NCBI RefSeq assembly: GCF_902506065.1
Contig: NZ_LR732912.1
Coordinates: 2,537,016 to 2,601,015 of the forward strand
Length of the DNA: 64,000 nucleotides
Source: Arthrobacter sp. 9V
GTDB lineage: Bacteria > Actinomycetota > Actinomycetes > Actinomycetales > Micrococcaceae
Direction: 5' to 3'
Under the pieces are notes generated by a model that was not told the origin of the DNA, made no database searches, and saw nothing but the letters and a program-made list of their open reading frames with translations. The translations under genes and the position numbers were made by a program. The stretch's first letter is position 1. Every line of letters begins with the position of its first letter. Positions 63,380-64,000 of this stretch are shown in pieces.

Positions 63380-64000
63380 CGCTTGGCCCGCAAGGTGTTG
63401 GCAATTCCATCCCCTAGGAATGTAAGGGAGAGGCTCGCCAGGATGACTGCTGCACCGGGAATCAGGACAAGCGAGTAGTTTCCCGAGGCCAGGAATTGTT
63501 GACCGTCACTGATCATTTGTCCCCAGTCCGGAGTAGGCGGAACAATTCCGAGCCCGAAATAGCTCAGCGTCACAATGACGCCAATGTTTGCTACGACGTC
63601 ACTCATTGCGAACACAATGGCCTGCGTCGCGGTATTGGGGAGGACATGCCTGACCACGATGCGGGCGTTGCTCAAGCCGCCGGTTTCACAGGACTGGATG
63701 AAGTCCCTGCTCCTGATGACGAGTGTCTCGGCGCGCACTATTCGTGCGTAGGACACCCAGCTCACCAAGCTGATGGCAAGAAAGATACTCATGGGTCCGT
63801 TCCCGAATACAAACACCAGGGTAATGACCAGAACAAAGAACGGGAAAGCGGAAACAACGTCGGCGATGCGCATTATCAAAGTGTCGAACCAGCCGCGGAA
63901 GTAGCCACACAGTGCTCCCACAACAGTGCCCAGGGCGAAGGGAAAGAGTACTGCCAAAAAGGCTATTCCAAGGTCGCTGCGGGCGCCGAACAGCAAGCGG
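63376..64000 (-). CDS. ABC transporter permease (DppC-like), 5'-truncated by window edge
   Basis: The frame runs off the right edge, so the start and first TM are missing. Visible parts include LLFGARSDLGIAFLA, the coupling loop FIQSCETGGLSNARIVVRHV and GIVPPTPDWGQMISDG. It belongs with the two ATPases encoded downstream. The DppB partner and binding protein are expected beyond the window. Confidence 0.9.
   Translation of the reverse strand, partial: RLLFGARSDLGIAFLAVLFPFALGTVVGALCGYFRGWFDTLIMRIADVVSAFPFFVLVITLVFVFGNGPMSIFLAISLVSWVSYARIVRAETLVIRSRDFIQSCETGGLSNARIVVRHVLPNTATQAIVFAMSDVVANIGVIVTLSYFGLGIVPPTPDWGQMISDGQQFLASGNYSLVLIPGAAVILASLSLTFLGDGIANTLRAKR

Noticed and set aside
1-64000. CRISPR arrays, rRNA genes, complete insertion sequences and prophage genes
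   Set aside because: No regularly spaced repeats, rRNA-like sequence, transposase, integrase or phage structural proteins were seen.

Overview
The window is high-GC DNA with dense, overlapping operons, frequent GTG starts, some apparently leaderless genes and a SAM-IV type riboswitch. This points to an actinobacterium, and the gene content suggests Micrococcaceae (Arthrobacter or Paenarthrobacter type). The lineage is an inference, because no marker gene such as rRNA is present.

Region 1 (1-6.8 kb): the end of a YtcJ-like amidohydrolase; a LysR regulator divergent from mesX-mesD-flavin reductase, which is an oxygen-linked, folate-independent methionine synthase set; and an isolated gene whose product reads as a very divergent DNA polymerase III beta clamp (DnaN-like) with extra N- and C-terminal segments.

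Region 2 (6.8-27.1 kb): a sulfur-acquisition island. A SAM-IV riboswitch on the minus strand heads an operon of two FMN-dependent monooxygenases and a complete peptide-type ABC importer (binding protein, two permeases, fused double ATPase). Around it lie a third luciferase-like monooxygenase, a rhodanese, a DHA2-family MFS exporter, a cystathionine beta-synthase-like enzyme, an SsuD-like monooxygenase in operon with metNI, a divergent metQ followed by a fifth monooxygenase and a GNAT acetyltransferase, and an orphan sulfonate-type binding protein. The logic appears to be: import an organosulfur compound, cleave it with reduced flavin and O2, and feed sulfur into cysteine and methionine.

Region 3 (27.6-37.4 kb): a plus-strand operon joining a GlcD/D-lactate-dehydrogenase-like FAD enzyme, a second ABC importer of the same layout and a class I aminotransferase (substrate unknown); then HxlR divergent from an SDR and a PaaI-like thioesterase.

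Region 4 (37.4-38.5 kb): a gene-poor junction holding a 20-bp copy of a tRNA 3' end followed by a terminator, tandem repeats, a palindrome and a beta-lactamase-like fragment that stops at its catalytic motif. It looks like one end of an integrated element that would extend rightward.

Region 5 (38.5-46.7 kb): a LolD/FtsX-type ABC pair, a secreted alpha/beta-hydrolase lipoprotein, an acyltransferase 3 membrane protein and a NarL-type two-component system.

Region 6 (46.7-64 kb): two divergent operons that form a candidate D-amino-acid or murein-peptide scavenging system. The minus operon encodes DppB, a DppC-DppD fusion, DppF, an S9 peptidase, a PucR regulator and an enolase-superfamily racemase/epimerase. 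The plus operon encodes two signal-less beta-lactamase-fold hydrolases, a peptide-binding lipoprotein, a COG3375-type N-acyltransferase and a DppA-type M55 D-aminopeptidase. A second oligopeptide ABC system begins at the right edge and is cut by the window end.
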